From assembly GCA_001804415.1 (NCBI GenBank), contig MHGA01000041.1:1-59925 (forward strand): a stretch of 59,925 nucleotides of DNA, given 5' to 3'. Both the position numbers and the translations under genes were made by a program. The stretch is from Candidatus Aquivivens invisus. Its GTDB lineage: Bacteria > Omnitrophota > Gorgyraeia > Aquiviventales > Aquiviventaceae. Shown in pieces: positions 1 to 6,897 of this stretch; the first letter of the stretch is position 1, and each line of letters starts with the position of its first letter. The notes below the pieces were generated by a model. The model worked only from the letters and a program-made list of their open reading frames with translations, searched no databases and was not told where the DNA came from.

Positions 1-79
1 AGCCCACGGCAAGGAGCGCAAGCCACACGACCGCAATCACCTTGTTACCGGAATTCCCATTGTATCTGTTGTGTATCAT
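1..79 (-). CDS. N-terminal fragment of a membrane or exported protein (runs off the window)
   Basis: Reading leftward from an ATG at 79, an open frame of 26 codons runs off the window edge. It starts MIHNRYNGNSGN and then enters a hydrophobic stretch (VIAVVWLALLAVG) that looks like a signal anchor or first membrane segment. No strong Shine-Dalgarno is visible. A copy of the leader repeat lies 75 bases upstream, as it does for two genes further right, which supports this being a real gene start. The product cannot be identified from this fragment. Confidence 0.45.
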   Translation of the reverse strand, partial: MIHNRYNGNSGNKVIAVVWLALLAVG

Positions 80-153
80 GGCTGTTCTATGCCCTTGGGG
101 GTTCTGGGGACACATTGAGCTAGCCCCCGCGAGACGGAACAGGCGGCCCGCGA

Positions 154-210
154 GGGACGCCTTCTATTGTAGGCCTACCTGAATTGTCAGTCTGCTTCTT
201 TCAGCCGGCG
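154..210 (-). promoter_or_regulatory. Leader element, copy 1 of 3
   Basis: This is the first copy of a conserved block of about 55 nt found three times in the first 1.5 kb, always on the minus strand and upstream of a gene start. It shares the core GTAGGCCTACAATAG followed by GGCGTCC with copy 2. An imperfect hairpin (GGCGTCCC, loop, GGGCCGCC) follows the core. It precedes the partial gene at the left edge. Confidence 0.55.
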
Positions 211-241
211 GCTGGGGGCGCGCCTTACCGGCATCTGAGCA

Positions 242-577
242 TCAGGGACGCAGCAGCGCCGGCAGCTGCTGGACGAACGCCGAGCGGAGCAGCACCACCG
301 TGCAGCCGGCCTCGCGCGCGTGCTGCTGCAGATCGTGCTGGACGTGCGAGCAGTAGCCGATGACCGGCAGGGCGGGATGGGCCGCCCGGAGGTCGCGGAT
401 CATCGCGAGCGGATCGCCGTGCGAGAGATTCAAATCGATGATCGCGCGGCTCCACCCCGATCCAGAGCGCAACGCCGGACTGGCATCCTCGGCGAGAGTC
501 AGCGGGGTCCCAAGCTGCGCCGCCACCGCCTCAAGTTTCGAACGGAACAGCATATCATCCACGATGGCGAGAATCAT
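242..577 (-). CDS. Short receiver-domain (CheY-like) protein
   Basis: A 111-residue single-domain protein with a CheY-like layout: an acidic pair at D7-D8 and a likely phospho-acceptor D48 in IIDLNL. The usual lysine near the end of the domain is replaced in VVLLRSAF, so phosphorylation switching may be altered or lost. No output domain or sensor kinase is adjacent. The ATG follows an intrinsic terminator hairpin by only a few bases and has no clear ribosome binding site, which suggests control by the leader. It may be a divergent receiver that acts by protein contact. Confidence 0.6.
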   Translation of the reverse strand: MILAIVDDMLFRSKLEAVAAQLGTPLTLAEDASPALRSGSGWSRAIIDLNLSHGDPLAMIRDLRAAHPALPVIGYCSHVQHDLQQHAREAGCTVVLLRSAFVQQLPALLRP

Positions 578-580
578 GAC

Positions 581-608
581 GGAAAAAGGCGTCCCGCCCT
601 GGGACGCC
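581..608 (-). terminator. Intrinsic terminator in the leader of the receiver gene
   Basis: On the minus strand an 8-bp perfect stem (GGCGTCCC / GGGACGCC, 5-nt loop) is followed directly by TTTTTCC. It lies between leader copy 2 and the receiver start codon at 577. It could end the upstream toxin operon, act as an attenuator for the receiver gene, or both. Confidence 0.7.
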
Positions 609-656
609 GTCTATTGTAGGCCTACCGAATTGCCAGTCTGCCTATTTTGGCCGGCG
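601..656 (-). promoter_or_regulatory. Leader element, copy 2 of 3 (with terminator)
   Basis: The clearest copy of the leader element. In RNA sense an upstream CGCCG can pair with CGGCG just before the terminator, closing the conserved core. The terminator stem needs the same GGCG. The two folds are therefore mutually exclusive, as in a riboswitch or attenuator. It overlaps the last five codons of the small gene at 642-824. Confidence 0.6.
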
Positions 657-824
657 ACCCCGATGTTCACGGCCGGACAAGTGCACAACTTTCCCATCTC
701 GCCAAATCGCAGCCGGCACTCCGGCTAATTCGTGTTGGGCTATCGCTTTCGTGACAGCTCGCTTCAATGCTTTCACTGCGCCCGAATGAAGCGCTTGAAC
801 GCTTTGTGTTCGTTCTCTTTTCAT
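642..824 (-). CDS. Small partner protein of zeta-type toxin
   Basis: A 60-residue basic protein containing AGVPAAIWRDGKVVHL, a pattern that I recall in small proteins encoded beside zeta-type P-loop proteins. Its ATG overlaps the stop of the zeta-like gene (ATGA at 821-824), so the two are translationally coupled, toxin first. Its last five codons lie inside leader copy 2, and the C-terminus (REHRGRRPK) looks unrelated to the rest, as if the repeat had replaced the original end. An antitoxin role is inferred from position only. Confidence 0.5.
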   Translation of the reverse strand: MKRERTQSVQALHSGAVKALKRAVTKAIAQHELAGVPAAIWRDGKVVHLSGREHRGRRPK

Positions 825-1405
825 GATTTCTCCTCTAGTTTCAGGATTTCCTCATATAGTTCCTGATCAGAAATTATCGTCTTTCCTGTTTTTTCCTCAG
901 CAATCAGGTGAGGAACGCTCCCTGAGTTATCAAACAACATCCACGAATCAACAATTGTCCGATAATATTTGAGAAAGTTCTGAATGCCTTTATGGAAACG
1001 CCGTCGCACGACTTTTTCGGCGATATCATGGCCGCCCATTTTGACGCGACTAGCCACGCGCGCCATAGAGAGCTGAACATCCGGAATCCATAAGAAGAAG
1101 AGATGAATTGCGTAGCCTTGCTTTTTTAACTCTCGAAAACGAGCAAGGTAATTGGTGCCCGATAAGGTCGTTTCAAAAGCAAAGTCTATCCTTTTCGACG
1201 CATACGCCTCAATCTGCTCAAGCAAAATTCTGCCGGCTTTCAATGCCACAGCATCAGGAGAAAAACCCGACAAGCCTCGCGCAATCGTGTCCGCGTTGAT
1301 AAACGCCGGGCATTCGGCATAATGCTGTAGAAACTCCGAAGCGAACGTCGTCTTTCCCGAACCATTCGGTCCGGCAATCACATACACGTGTGGCTGCTTA
1401 TTCAT
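821..1405 (-). CDS. Zeta-toxin-like P-loop kinase
   Basis: A 194-residue protein with an early Walker A motif, GPNGSGKT at residues 12-19, a short nucleotide-kinase-like fold and a basic central part. This is the size and layout of stand-alone zeta-family proteins, some of which phosphorylate UDP-N-acetylglucosamine and block wall synthesis. The start at 1405 is followed by NKQPHVYVIAGPNGSGKT, typical of the family. It is coupled by ATGA to the small gene downstream. Base composition is lower in GC than in neighbouring genes, which suggests transfer. The substrate cannot be read from the sequence. Confidence 0.75.
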   Translation of the reverse strand: MNKQPHVYVIAGPNGSGKTTFASEFLQHYAECPAFINADTIARGLSGFSPDAVALKAGRILLEQIEAYASKRIDFAFETTLSGTNYLARFRELKKQGYAIHLFFLWIPDVQLSMARVASRVKMGGHDIAEKVVRRRFHKGIQNFLKYYRTIVDSWMLFDNSGSVPHLIAEEKTGKTIISDQELYEEILKLEEKS

Positions 1406-1455
1406 TCAAGGCATCCCATAGGTCTGCGCCGTCAGTAGCTCGGCCGTTCCACAAG

Positions 1456-1510
1456 AGGACGCCTACTATTGTAGGCCGAGCCGGACGGTCAGTGGGCGTA
1501 TTTCAGCCGG
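1456..1510 (-). promoter_or_regulatory. Leader element, copy 3 of 3
   Basis: The most diverged copy. It keeps GGCCTACAATAG, the following GGCGTCC and the upstream CCGGCTGAAAT. It lies about 50 nt upstream of the zeta-like gene and 12 nt beyond the release-factor-like gene. Its terminal hairpin is bulged and has no U-tract, so any regulation may differ from copy 2. Confidence 0.5.
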
Positions 1511-1522
1511 TTCGCCTGACTC

Positions 1523-1942
1523 TTAGGCCTCATCAGGGGCGAGGCGCTGGCGGTTGGCTTTGATCCGGGCGTGGTGGTGTTTGGAGGCGAGCATCTTGTC
1601 CTTGGCGCGGCGGGAGCGACGGCGTTTCTGCCGGCGGATCTTCGCGATGCGCTGCGCCGCTTCGCTCAGGCGCCCGAGCCGCTGGGCCTCCAACCGATCC
1701 AGCAGCAGGCGGCGGGCCAGGAAGCGGTTCAACACCTGGAGCCGCTCGCGCTGGCAGCGCACCTCCAACCCGCTGGGCCGGTGGCGCAGCACCACGCAGG
1801 TGGACACCTTGTTGGTCCGCTGGCCGCCGGGGCCGGAGGAGCGGAGAAACCGCTCCTCCAGATCGGCTTCGCTGACCCCCAGCCGCCGCATGCGCTCGGC
1901 CAGCGCCAGCTGCTTCGCGACCGATACCCCAACGCTTCCCAT
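1523..1942 (-). CDS. Peptide chain release factor-like protein (GGQ domain only)
   Basis: A 139-residue protein with the catalytic GGQ of class I release factors at residues 39-41 (RSSGPGGQRTNKVST), a short N-terminal helix and a long arginine- and lysine-rich tail. It has no codon-recognition domain. This layout matches ArfB/YaeJ-type ribosome rescue hydrolases, which release peptides from stalled ribosomes; the basic tail would sit in the mRNA channel. It could instead belong to the broader release-factor-like family of unknown role. A large frame on the same strand in another phase (1533-2492) is a shadow. Confidence 0.75.
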   Translation of the reverse strand: MGSVGVSVAKQLALAERMRRLGVSEADLEERFLRSSGPGGQRTNKVSTCVVLRHRPSGLEVRCQRERLQVLNRFLARRLLLDRLEAQRLGRLSEAAQRIAKIRRQKRRRSRRAKDKMLASKHHHARIKANRQRLAPDEA

Positions 1943-1963
1943 GCAGATTCCAGAAGGGGGGTG

Positions 1964-2419
1964 CTATGTTTGAGGGCGCTGGACGGTGCCCCCGACCACG
2001 ATGCCGCCAGCGATGAGCACGAGGTTCTTGATGATGAACTCCCCTTCCGTCGTCAACAGGAAGGGGTTGCCGCCCTGAAAAGCGATCTCGGGATGCAGGA
2101 CGAGCACCAGGAACGTGCCGGCCATCTGCAACCAGAACAACAAGAGCGTCAGGCGCAGCGCGACGGCACAGAGCAGTCCGAGGCCCACCAGCATCTCCCA
2201 CACACCCAGCAAGGGGACGAAGAACTCCGGCGAAACCCAGTAGACGGTCCGCGCGACCAGGTCCACCACCGGGCTGCGGCCGATGACCTTCAGCAGGCCG
2301 AACCAGATGAAAACGACGGCGAGAGTCACCCGCAAGAGCGGGACGCCACGCGACGCCATGAAACGGATGAACGCGGCGTCCACCCGGTCCCAAGCGGAAT
2401 GCCGGTGCCCCCTGATCAT
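1964..2419 (-). CDS. DoxX-like four-helix membrane protein
   Basis: A 151-residue protein with four predicted membrane segments (about residues 24-45, 68-88, 90-112 and 130-146). The order and the FIWFGLLKVIG motif in helix 1 resemble the DoxX/DUF417 (YkgB) group. The function of that group is poorly defined. It ends 21 bp before the release-factor-like gene on the same strand, so the two may be co-transcribed. Confidence 0.6.
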   Translation of the reverse strand: MIRGHRHSAWDRVDAAFIRFMASRGVPLLRVTLAVVFIWFGLLKVIGRSPVVDLVARTVYWVSPEFFVPLLGVWEMLVGLGLLCAVALRLTLLLFWLQMAGTFLVLVLHPEIAFQGGNPFLLTTEGEFIIKNLVLIAGGIVVGGTVQRPQT

Positions 2420-2536
2420 TGTCTGCTCGAGCCGAAGCCGTTCTTTCTACCCACTCCACTGCTCCAGCAACTCCAGCGCCATCCCGAGTCACTTACACGC
2501 TCGGTCAGCCGTAGGTGTGGAGGAAAACTGCCTTGG

Positions 2537-2680
2537 TCATGGTAAGGAGGCTTCTGGCTGAGCCAACGCTGACTCTAACAGGCCGAAATCTCGCACACCA
2601 TCTTGACCGCCATAGCGTTTGAGTTGATCGGCGTGCGCCTCGATGACTTCGGTCAGCATCAAAAAGAACGGGTCTTGCAC
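2537..2680 (-). pseudogene. doc (Fic-type toxin) remnant, frameshifted
   Basis: Starting at a GTG 6 nt after the AbrB-type antitoxin stop, 47 codons encode a Doc N-terminus: FFLMLTEVIEAHADQ, then YGGQDGVRDFGLLESALAQP, then a premature TGA. A recognisable piece of the next segment (VFLHTYG) follows in another frame, and the catalytic HxFx(D/N)GNKR region is absent. This is a truncated and frameshifted Doc toxin. It is not in the ORF track. Confidence 0.65.
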
Positions 2681-2686
2681 GGAAGA

Positions 2687-2914
2687 CTACTCCGCAAGAG
2701 CTTTAAAGGTCTTGGCGTGCCGGCGATTGAGCGCTTCGAGGGCAGCCCGAAACCGCACGGAGCGCTTCGCATCGCCCGCCGGGGAGACGATGAGATTCCT
2801 CCCATCAGTCGCCAACTCCAACGGCGTCTTCATGGTGATGTGGAGCAGCTCCAAGATCGGCTTGTCGATCACCAGGGCTGCGCTGTTGCCATGCTGTGTT
2901 AAGTGCTTGACCAT
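2687..2914 (-). CDS. AbrB/MazE-type antitoxin (partner of the broken doc gene)
   Basis: A 75-residue SpoVT-AbrB-type DNA-binding protein (MVKHLTQHGNSAALVIDKPIL, then a beta-rich core and a charged tail). The ATG at 2914 is chosen over the longer ORF start because a strong AGGAGGA lies 6-7 bases upstream. It is followed after 6 nt by the doc remnant, so this was a Phd/AbrB-Doc-like pair whose toxin has decayed. The antitoxin frame itself is intact. Confidence 0.7.
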   Translation of the reverse strand: MVKHLTQHGNSAALVIDKPILELLHITMKTPLELATDGRNLIVSPAGDAKRSVRFRAALEALNRRHAKTFKALAE

Positions 2915-3006
2915 CTTGCTTCCTCCTATGAGGTTACTATATTGTACTAACAATGTATCACACACTGTTCCTTCGCGTCAACCACCACCCTGATTCCTAG
3001 AACCTG

Positions 3007-3136
3007 TTTCAAAACCTCCGATCACGCCACGGAGTGCACAGAATGGCTACAGAAGCACAGAGGACTTCTCGACGGGACGGCTCTGTGCCTCTGTAGAGGT
3101 TCTGTGGCATCTGTGGTATTGAGGGACGTTTTGAAA
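3007..3136. repeat. 130-bp imperfect palindrome, MITE-like
   Basis: Two 56-nt arms (3007-3062 and 3081-3136) are inverted copies of each other, matching at 41 of 56 positions by hand alignment, with an 18-nt centre. The outer ends are perfect 9-bp inverted repeats, TTTCAAAAC and GTTTTGAAA. It has no coding capacity. It sits between the antitoxin gene and the TIMP-like gene. Equal arm lengths and clean ends suggest a non-autonomous mobile element. Confidence 0.55.
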
Positions 3137-3157
3137 TGACTTCTGGACATTTTCAGG

Positions 3158-3601
3158 CTATTCGACAACTGGTGTTCCTGGTCCAAGCGCCTTCAGGTCT
3201 TCTCCTGAGTCATGTTCCGGCCTCGTTCGTGAACAGAGTCCGGTGGACAGGCGCTCGTCTTTCGTTCGAGACGCGTAAATCAGGTAGTCATCGCCAACGA
3301 TGAAATCGTATCCGCAGATCCCTCCGTAGAGGGCGGTGACGACTTGGACAACTGGTCGCTGGACTCCTCTCCAGACACGTCTGACGCGGATCGTGGCGAT
3401 TCGGTGTCCTTCCCCTGGCGATGTCGCAACGGGCGGCTCGATTTCAAACTTTTCAATCGTGCCAAGGAACACGGCGTCGGCTTCTTCGAGCGCCGCTTCA
3501 GGTGGTTGTGGCGATGCGCATGAACAGGCATCCGCGGTCAAGGACGAGCCGACCGACAGTGCCATTCCAACCGCGATGGTCACCAAGCAGCTTCTTTTCA
3601 T
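3158..3601 (-). CDS. Secreted TIMP/NTR-like cysteine-containing protein
   Basis: A 147-residue protein with a signal peptide (MKRSCLVTIAVGMALSVGSS) and a mature region starting ACSCASPQPP, like the CxC start of tissue-inhibitor-of-metalloprotease-like bacterial proteins. FLGTIEKFE, VRRVWRGV and GICGYDFIVGDDYLIYA follow the NTR-fold pattern. A GGGGAG ribosome binding site lies upstream. The bacterial family has no settled function; protease inhibition is possible but not shown. Confidence 0.6.
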   Translation of the reverse strand: MKRSCLVTIAVGMALSVGSSLTADACSCASPQPPEAALEEADAVFLGTIEKFEIEPPVATSPGEGHRIATIRVRRVWRGVQRPVVQVVTALYGGICGYDFIVGDDYLIYASRTKDERLSTGLCSRTRPEHDSGEDLKALGPGTPVVE

Positions 3602-3713
3602 TATGATGACTCCCCTTCAGGCAGACACCCACCCGGCGCGGAACGTCCTATGGTCTCGGAACAACGACCATCCGCAGTCTGCACGAAAACTCTTTTCCTC
3701 ATCGCGGTTCCCC

Positions 3714-3750
3714 GCTGAGCCCGAACGGTAAACGCCCGGTATGGCTCAGC
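3714..3750. other. 8-bp stem-loop between two secreted-protein genes
   Basis: GCTGAGCC and GGCTCAGC flank a 21-nt loop in the 190-bp gap between the genes at 3158 and 3792. No U-tract follows on either strand, so it is not a standard terminator. Nothing else is recognisable in the gap. Confidence 0.35.
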
Positions 3751-3791
3751 ACGCCATGCGCAGGACGCTTCTTTTGAAGTCTTCCGGTCTG

Positions 3792-4346
3792 CTAAAACTC
3801 GTACAAGAGGCCATGGACCTTGTGGAGAGGTTCTGGCGAGAGGTCACCGAGCCTGTGAGATACAGACATGTTTGAGATCTTGCCGTTGAGCGGTCTCTTT
3901 GGAATTGGCGTTTGAAAGCCACGGACCCCGACTGCAATTCTCCCATGCTTCGCTTGGTCGTTGCCTTTATACGCTTCCTTCATCGGCATCAGATCAAACC
4001 GTAACGTCTCAGTAATCGTGTCTCGACAGGCATCTCCTCCAGCATCATGTACCAAGCCTACGTCAGCCTGGACCGGATCCGATTCCCTGAAACCAATCCA
4101 CCAGCTTGAAGCAAACTGGTGCGCTGCACAGCCGCCTACGTAGCTCACCTGGCAAACGAGCACATCGCCGTCGATTCGCACCGACATCAGTTCGAATGGG
4201 TCGCCCTGCACTTCCCCAAGCAAGATAAGTCTTGGGGAAGGCACCAGCTGAAGGAGCTGTTCCTCACCCAACGCAGCAGCTATCGGCCACATCACCAGGC
4301 AGACAGCTACGAGGCTGGCTAGCAGGTTCCACCGCTTCGGACTCAT
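3792..4346 (-). CDS. Exported protein of unknown function
   Basis: Starting at the internal ATG (MSPKRWN), this 184-residue protein has an N-terminal hydrophobic segment (LLASLVAVCLVMWPIAAALG) that looks like a signal peptide. The mature part has few cysteines and no motif I recognise. The ORF track start at 4367 adds seven residues and has no better ribosome binding site. It ends about 190 bp before the TIMP-like gene. Confidence 0.5.
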   Translation of the reverse strand: MSPKRWNLLASLVAVCLVMWPIAAALGEEQLLQLVPSPRLILLGEVQGDPFELMSVRIDGDVLVCQVSYVGGCAAHQFASSWWIGFRESDPVQADVGLVHDAGGDACRDTITETLRFDLMPMKEAYKGNDQAKHGRIAVGVRGFQTPIPKRPLNGKISNMSVSHRLGDLSPEPLHKVHGLLYEF

Positions 4347-4381
4347 TGACGAATTCCGGTGCCACATGACGACGTTCTGCT

Positions 4382-5428
4382 TCAGGGATGGACCAGGCAG
4401 CCGGGGCAGACGGCTGCGTCATCCTGGGAGCGATACACGTCGTAGCGGGGCTCGCCGTCGACCTGCAGATACCCCACGGCGCCCTTTTCGATTCTGAAGA
4501 TCGCGTGATCCACCAAGGTAAAGGTGCCAGGCACCTCGAGGCCGAACTCCACCACCGTCGCCCCGCCCGCCGGCACCAACGTCGTCTGGATGCTGCGGGC
4601 CGGCTCGCTGACCAGGTCCGCCTCACGGTAGACGGCGTCGAAAATCTCCCCGATCACATGGAACGACGAGACGAGGTTCGGCCCCGCGTTGCCGAAAAAG
4701 ATCCGCACGCGTTCTCCGGTCCTGGCCTTGAGCGCGCCCTCGCCGATCAACGATCCCACCTTGCCGTTGAACACGACGTACCTGGGATGTTCCACCACGC
4801 CATCCGCGTGCGAGAACGCAAGAGCCGCCCCTGCGTGTTGCGCGGAGTCCGTCGCGTAGAACTCGCTCTGGAGGACATAGAACTCGCGATCCGCCATCGG
4901 CAACCCCTTGGCAGGCTCCACCAGGATCAGGCCGTACATACCGTTGGCGATGTGGTCCATGACCGGCGGGGCGGCGCAGTGATAGATGAACAGCCCCGGG
5001 TGCAGCAGCTTGAACCACGCCACTCGTTCCTCGCCTTGGACCATGGTCGTCACCGGCGCGCCGCCTCCGGGGCCTGTCACCGCATGGAAATCGACGTTGT
5101 GCGGCATGCCGCTTTCGTCGCGGCTGGTCACATGGACTTCCAGGGTGTCGCCGACCCGGGCGCGGATCAACGGTCCCGGCACCCGGTCGTTGAACGTCCA
5201 AAAGGCGTACGTCTTGTCCCCATCGAGCGGCATCTCACGAATGCTCGCATCCAACCGCACGCGAACGAGGGCGGGCTTCTTCCGGGTGATGGGCGGGGGC
5301 ACGTCAGGTGCAAACGTCAACGGCGCGTCCTCGATGGGAAGCGGCTTCGCCTGCTTCGCCGAGGCTTCCGTAGCCCCGCCAAGCATCAGCGCCCACGTCA
5401 GCATCACGGTCAAACTCTGTCGACGCAT
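4382..5428 (-). CDS. nirK: Copper-containing nitrite reductase (NO-forming)
   Basis: A 348-residue protein with a signal peptide and two cupredoxin domains, reducing nitrite to nitric oxide in the periplasm. The expected ligands can be placed: type 1 copper H110, C151, H159, M164 (FIYHCAAPP, MDHIANGMYG); type 2 copper H115, H150, H308; catalytic D113 and H257 (NVDFHAV, SSFHVIGEIFD). The length fits the simple two-domain AniA/NirK class with no fused cytochrome or azurin, apart from a short C-terminal CPGC tail. No nitric oxide reductase gene lies in the window. The ferritin-like/VIT1 gene is immediately upstream. Confidence 0.9.
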   Translation of the reverse strand: MRRQSLTVMLTWALMLGGATEASAKQAKPLPIEDAPLTFAPDVPPPITRKKPALVRVRLDASIREMPLDGDKTYAFWTFNDRVPGPLIRARVGDTLEVHVTSRDESGMPHNVDFHAVTGPGGGAPVTTMVQGEERVAWFKLLHPGLFIYHCAAPPVMDHIANGMYGLILVEPAKGLPMADREFYVLQSEFYATDSAQHAGAALAFSHADGVVEHPRYVVFNGKVGSLIGEGALKARTGERVRIFFGNAGPNLVSSFHVIGEIFDAVYREADLVSEPARSIQTTLVPAGGATVVEFGLEVPGTFTLVDHAIFRIEKGAVGYLQVDGEPRYDVYRSQDDAAVCPGCLVHP

Positions 5429-5449
5429 GATCTCACGACTCCTTGAGTA

Positions 5450-6310
5450 TTACGGGCGGGCGAGGATGTCTCGGACGAGCGAGCCGAGCAGAAACGCGAC
5501 CCCCGCCACCCCCACGCTGAAGAGGAGCATCTCACCCGCTTGCCTCGTGAAACGCCGTTCAAACAGGACGGACGAATAGAAGGAGAAGCCCACGATCATG
5601 AGGAGAATCGCCCCGCACATCACCGCAAGGGCGGCGAAGAGGTTCGGGATCAGCGCAAAGGGCAGCACCAGCGCCGCCACGACCACCGCGTACGCCACGC
5701 CGGTGTACACGGCCGCCTTCGTGGGATCGCGCCCTTCCTCGTGCCGCGCCTGCATGTAGGCGGAGGCGGCCATCGAGAGGCTCGCGGCGATGCCGGTGAC
5801 CGCGCCGAGCAGGGCGACCATCGTGTGGTTGCGCAAGGCGAAGGCGAAGCCCACCAGCGCGCCGGTCAATTCAATGAGGCCGTCGTTGATCCCAAGGACC
5901 ATGCTGCCGAGGAACTTCACCCGCTCTTCCTTGATCTGGCTGATGAGCTCTTTCTCGTGATGCGTCTCATGGTCGATGATCTCTTGCACTTGGGGCTTGA
6001 GCGCGGCGTCAGCGGTGTTGAGGAACGCGGTGTACTTCCGGACGGCGTCCCGCTCATGCCCTTCAAGAAATTTCGCCGTGAACGTCAGGCCGAGAACCCG
6101 CCGCATCGCTTTCAGGCACCACACCTCGAACCCATGCATGCGGTGCGTCTTGATGGAGGAGAACCGAAGCCAGAAGCGGTAATCGTCCAGCTCGTGCTCG
6201 ACGAGCGCCTCGAGGATGCGTTTGAATTCCGGGACCGTCTCCGTCTTCGCCAGCTCGCGATACGTGACGTAATCCCGGTATTCATCCCTCGCGAAGTGAT
6301 CGGGCGTCAT
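5450..6310 (-). CDS. Ferritin-like plus VIT1/CCC1-type membrane transporter
   Basis: A 286-residue protein. Residues 1 to about 130 form a helical, His/Glu-rich ferritin-like region (EHELDDYRF, IIDHETHHEKEL). The rest is a VIT1/CCC1 membrane domain of about five segments (GINDGLIELTGALVGFAFAL, MAASAYMQARHEE). Proteins of this build export or store iron or manganese. It lies 22 bp upstream of nirK, so co-expression is likely. The direction of transport and the metal are inferred from the family. Confidence 0.8.
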   Translation of the reverse strand: MTPDHFARDEYRDYVTYRELAKTETVPEFKRILEALVEHELDDYRFWLRFSSIKTHRMHGFEVWCLKAMRRVLGLTFTAKFLEGHERDAVRKYTAFLNTADAALKPQVQEIIDHETHHEKELISQIKEERVKFLGSMVLGINDGLIELTGALVGFAFALRNHTMVALLGAVTGIAASLSMAASAYMQARHEEGRDPTKAAVYTGVAYAVVVAALVLPFALIPNLFAALAVMCGAILLMIVGFSFYSSVLFERRFTRQAGEMLLFSVGVAGVAFLLGSLVRDILARP

Positions 6311-6345
6311 CGCGCCTCCCGTCCGCGTGTCACGGCACGAACATC

Positions 6346-6897
6346 CTATGGCGTGGATGCGGCGCTCTCCGAACCGACCGGGATGCGGTTGTCGCGCTCG
6401 TCATAGGTATAGCGCGGTTGATCGTTGACCTTGTGGATGCGCACGTCCACGACCTCAAGCCCGCCTTCCTCATCGGCTTCCACGTCGAAGTCCAAGTCCA
6501 GCAGCTCATCGCTGACCGTGTCATGCATGTCCGTGCAGGCGTAGTAGAAGTCGCCCGTCTTGCCGACCCGCTCATGGACGCGGACCAACTCAAGCGATCG
6601 CGTGACGTCGGCGACCTCGTCCTCAATCTCGAAGACGCCGTCTTCCTCCGCTTCCACCTCGTGCACGTAGGTCTCAATCGTTTGGCGGATCTGCTCAGCC
6701 GAGGGTTCCACCTGGACCGTCGCTCCGCCGTGCTCTTGCGTGGCCGGCGCGGTGGCTCCTCCGCCGTGCTCCTGGCCTCCATGCTCCTGGCCGGCGGGCT
6801 CTTCGCCTCCATGTTCCGCCGCGAACGCGGGCCTACTCCCGCTCAGCAACCCCACGACCCCGACTGCCACGAACCCCACCCACACCCGACGCGTCAT
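6346..6897 (-). CDS. Exported His/Gly-repeat protein of unknown function
   Basis: The ORF track starts this frame at 7311, but the real start is the ATG at 6897, which overlaps the transglutaminase stop (ATGA). It encodes 183 residues: a signal peptide ending in AFAAEHG, a low-complexity stretch with four EHGG repeats that could bind metal, then an acidic domain (about residues 70-183) with FDVEADEEGGLEVVDVRIHK. Coupling to the transglutaminase-like gene suggests joint action in the periplasm. Confidence 0.6.
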   Translation of the reverse strand: MTRRVWVGFVAVGVVGLLSGSRPAFAAEHGGEEPAGQEHGGQEHGGGATAPATQEHGGATVQVEPSAEQIRQTIETYVHEVEAEEDGVFEIEDEVADVTRSLELVRVHERVGKTGDFYYACTDMHDTVSDELLDLDFDVEADEEGGLEVVDVRIHKVNDQPRYTYDERDNRIPVGSESAASTP

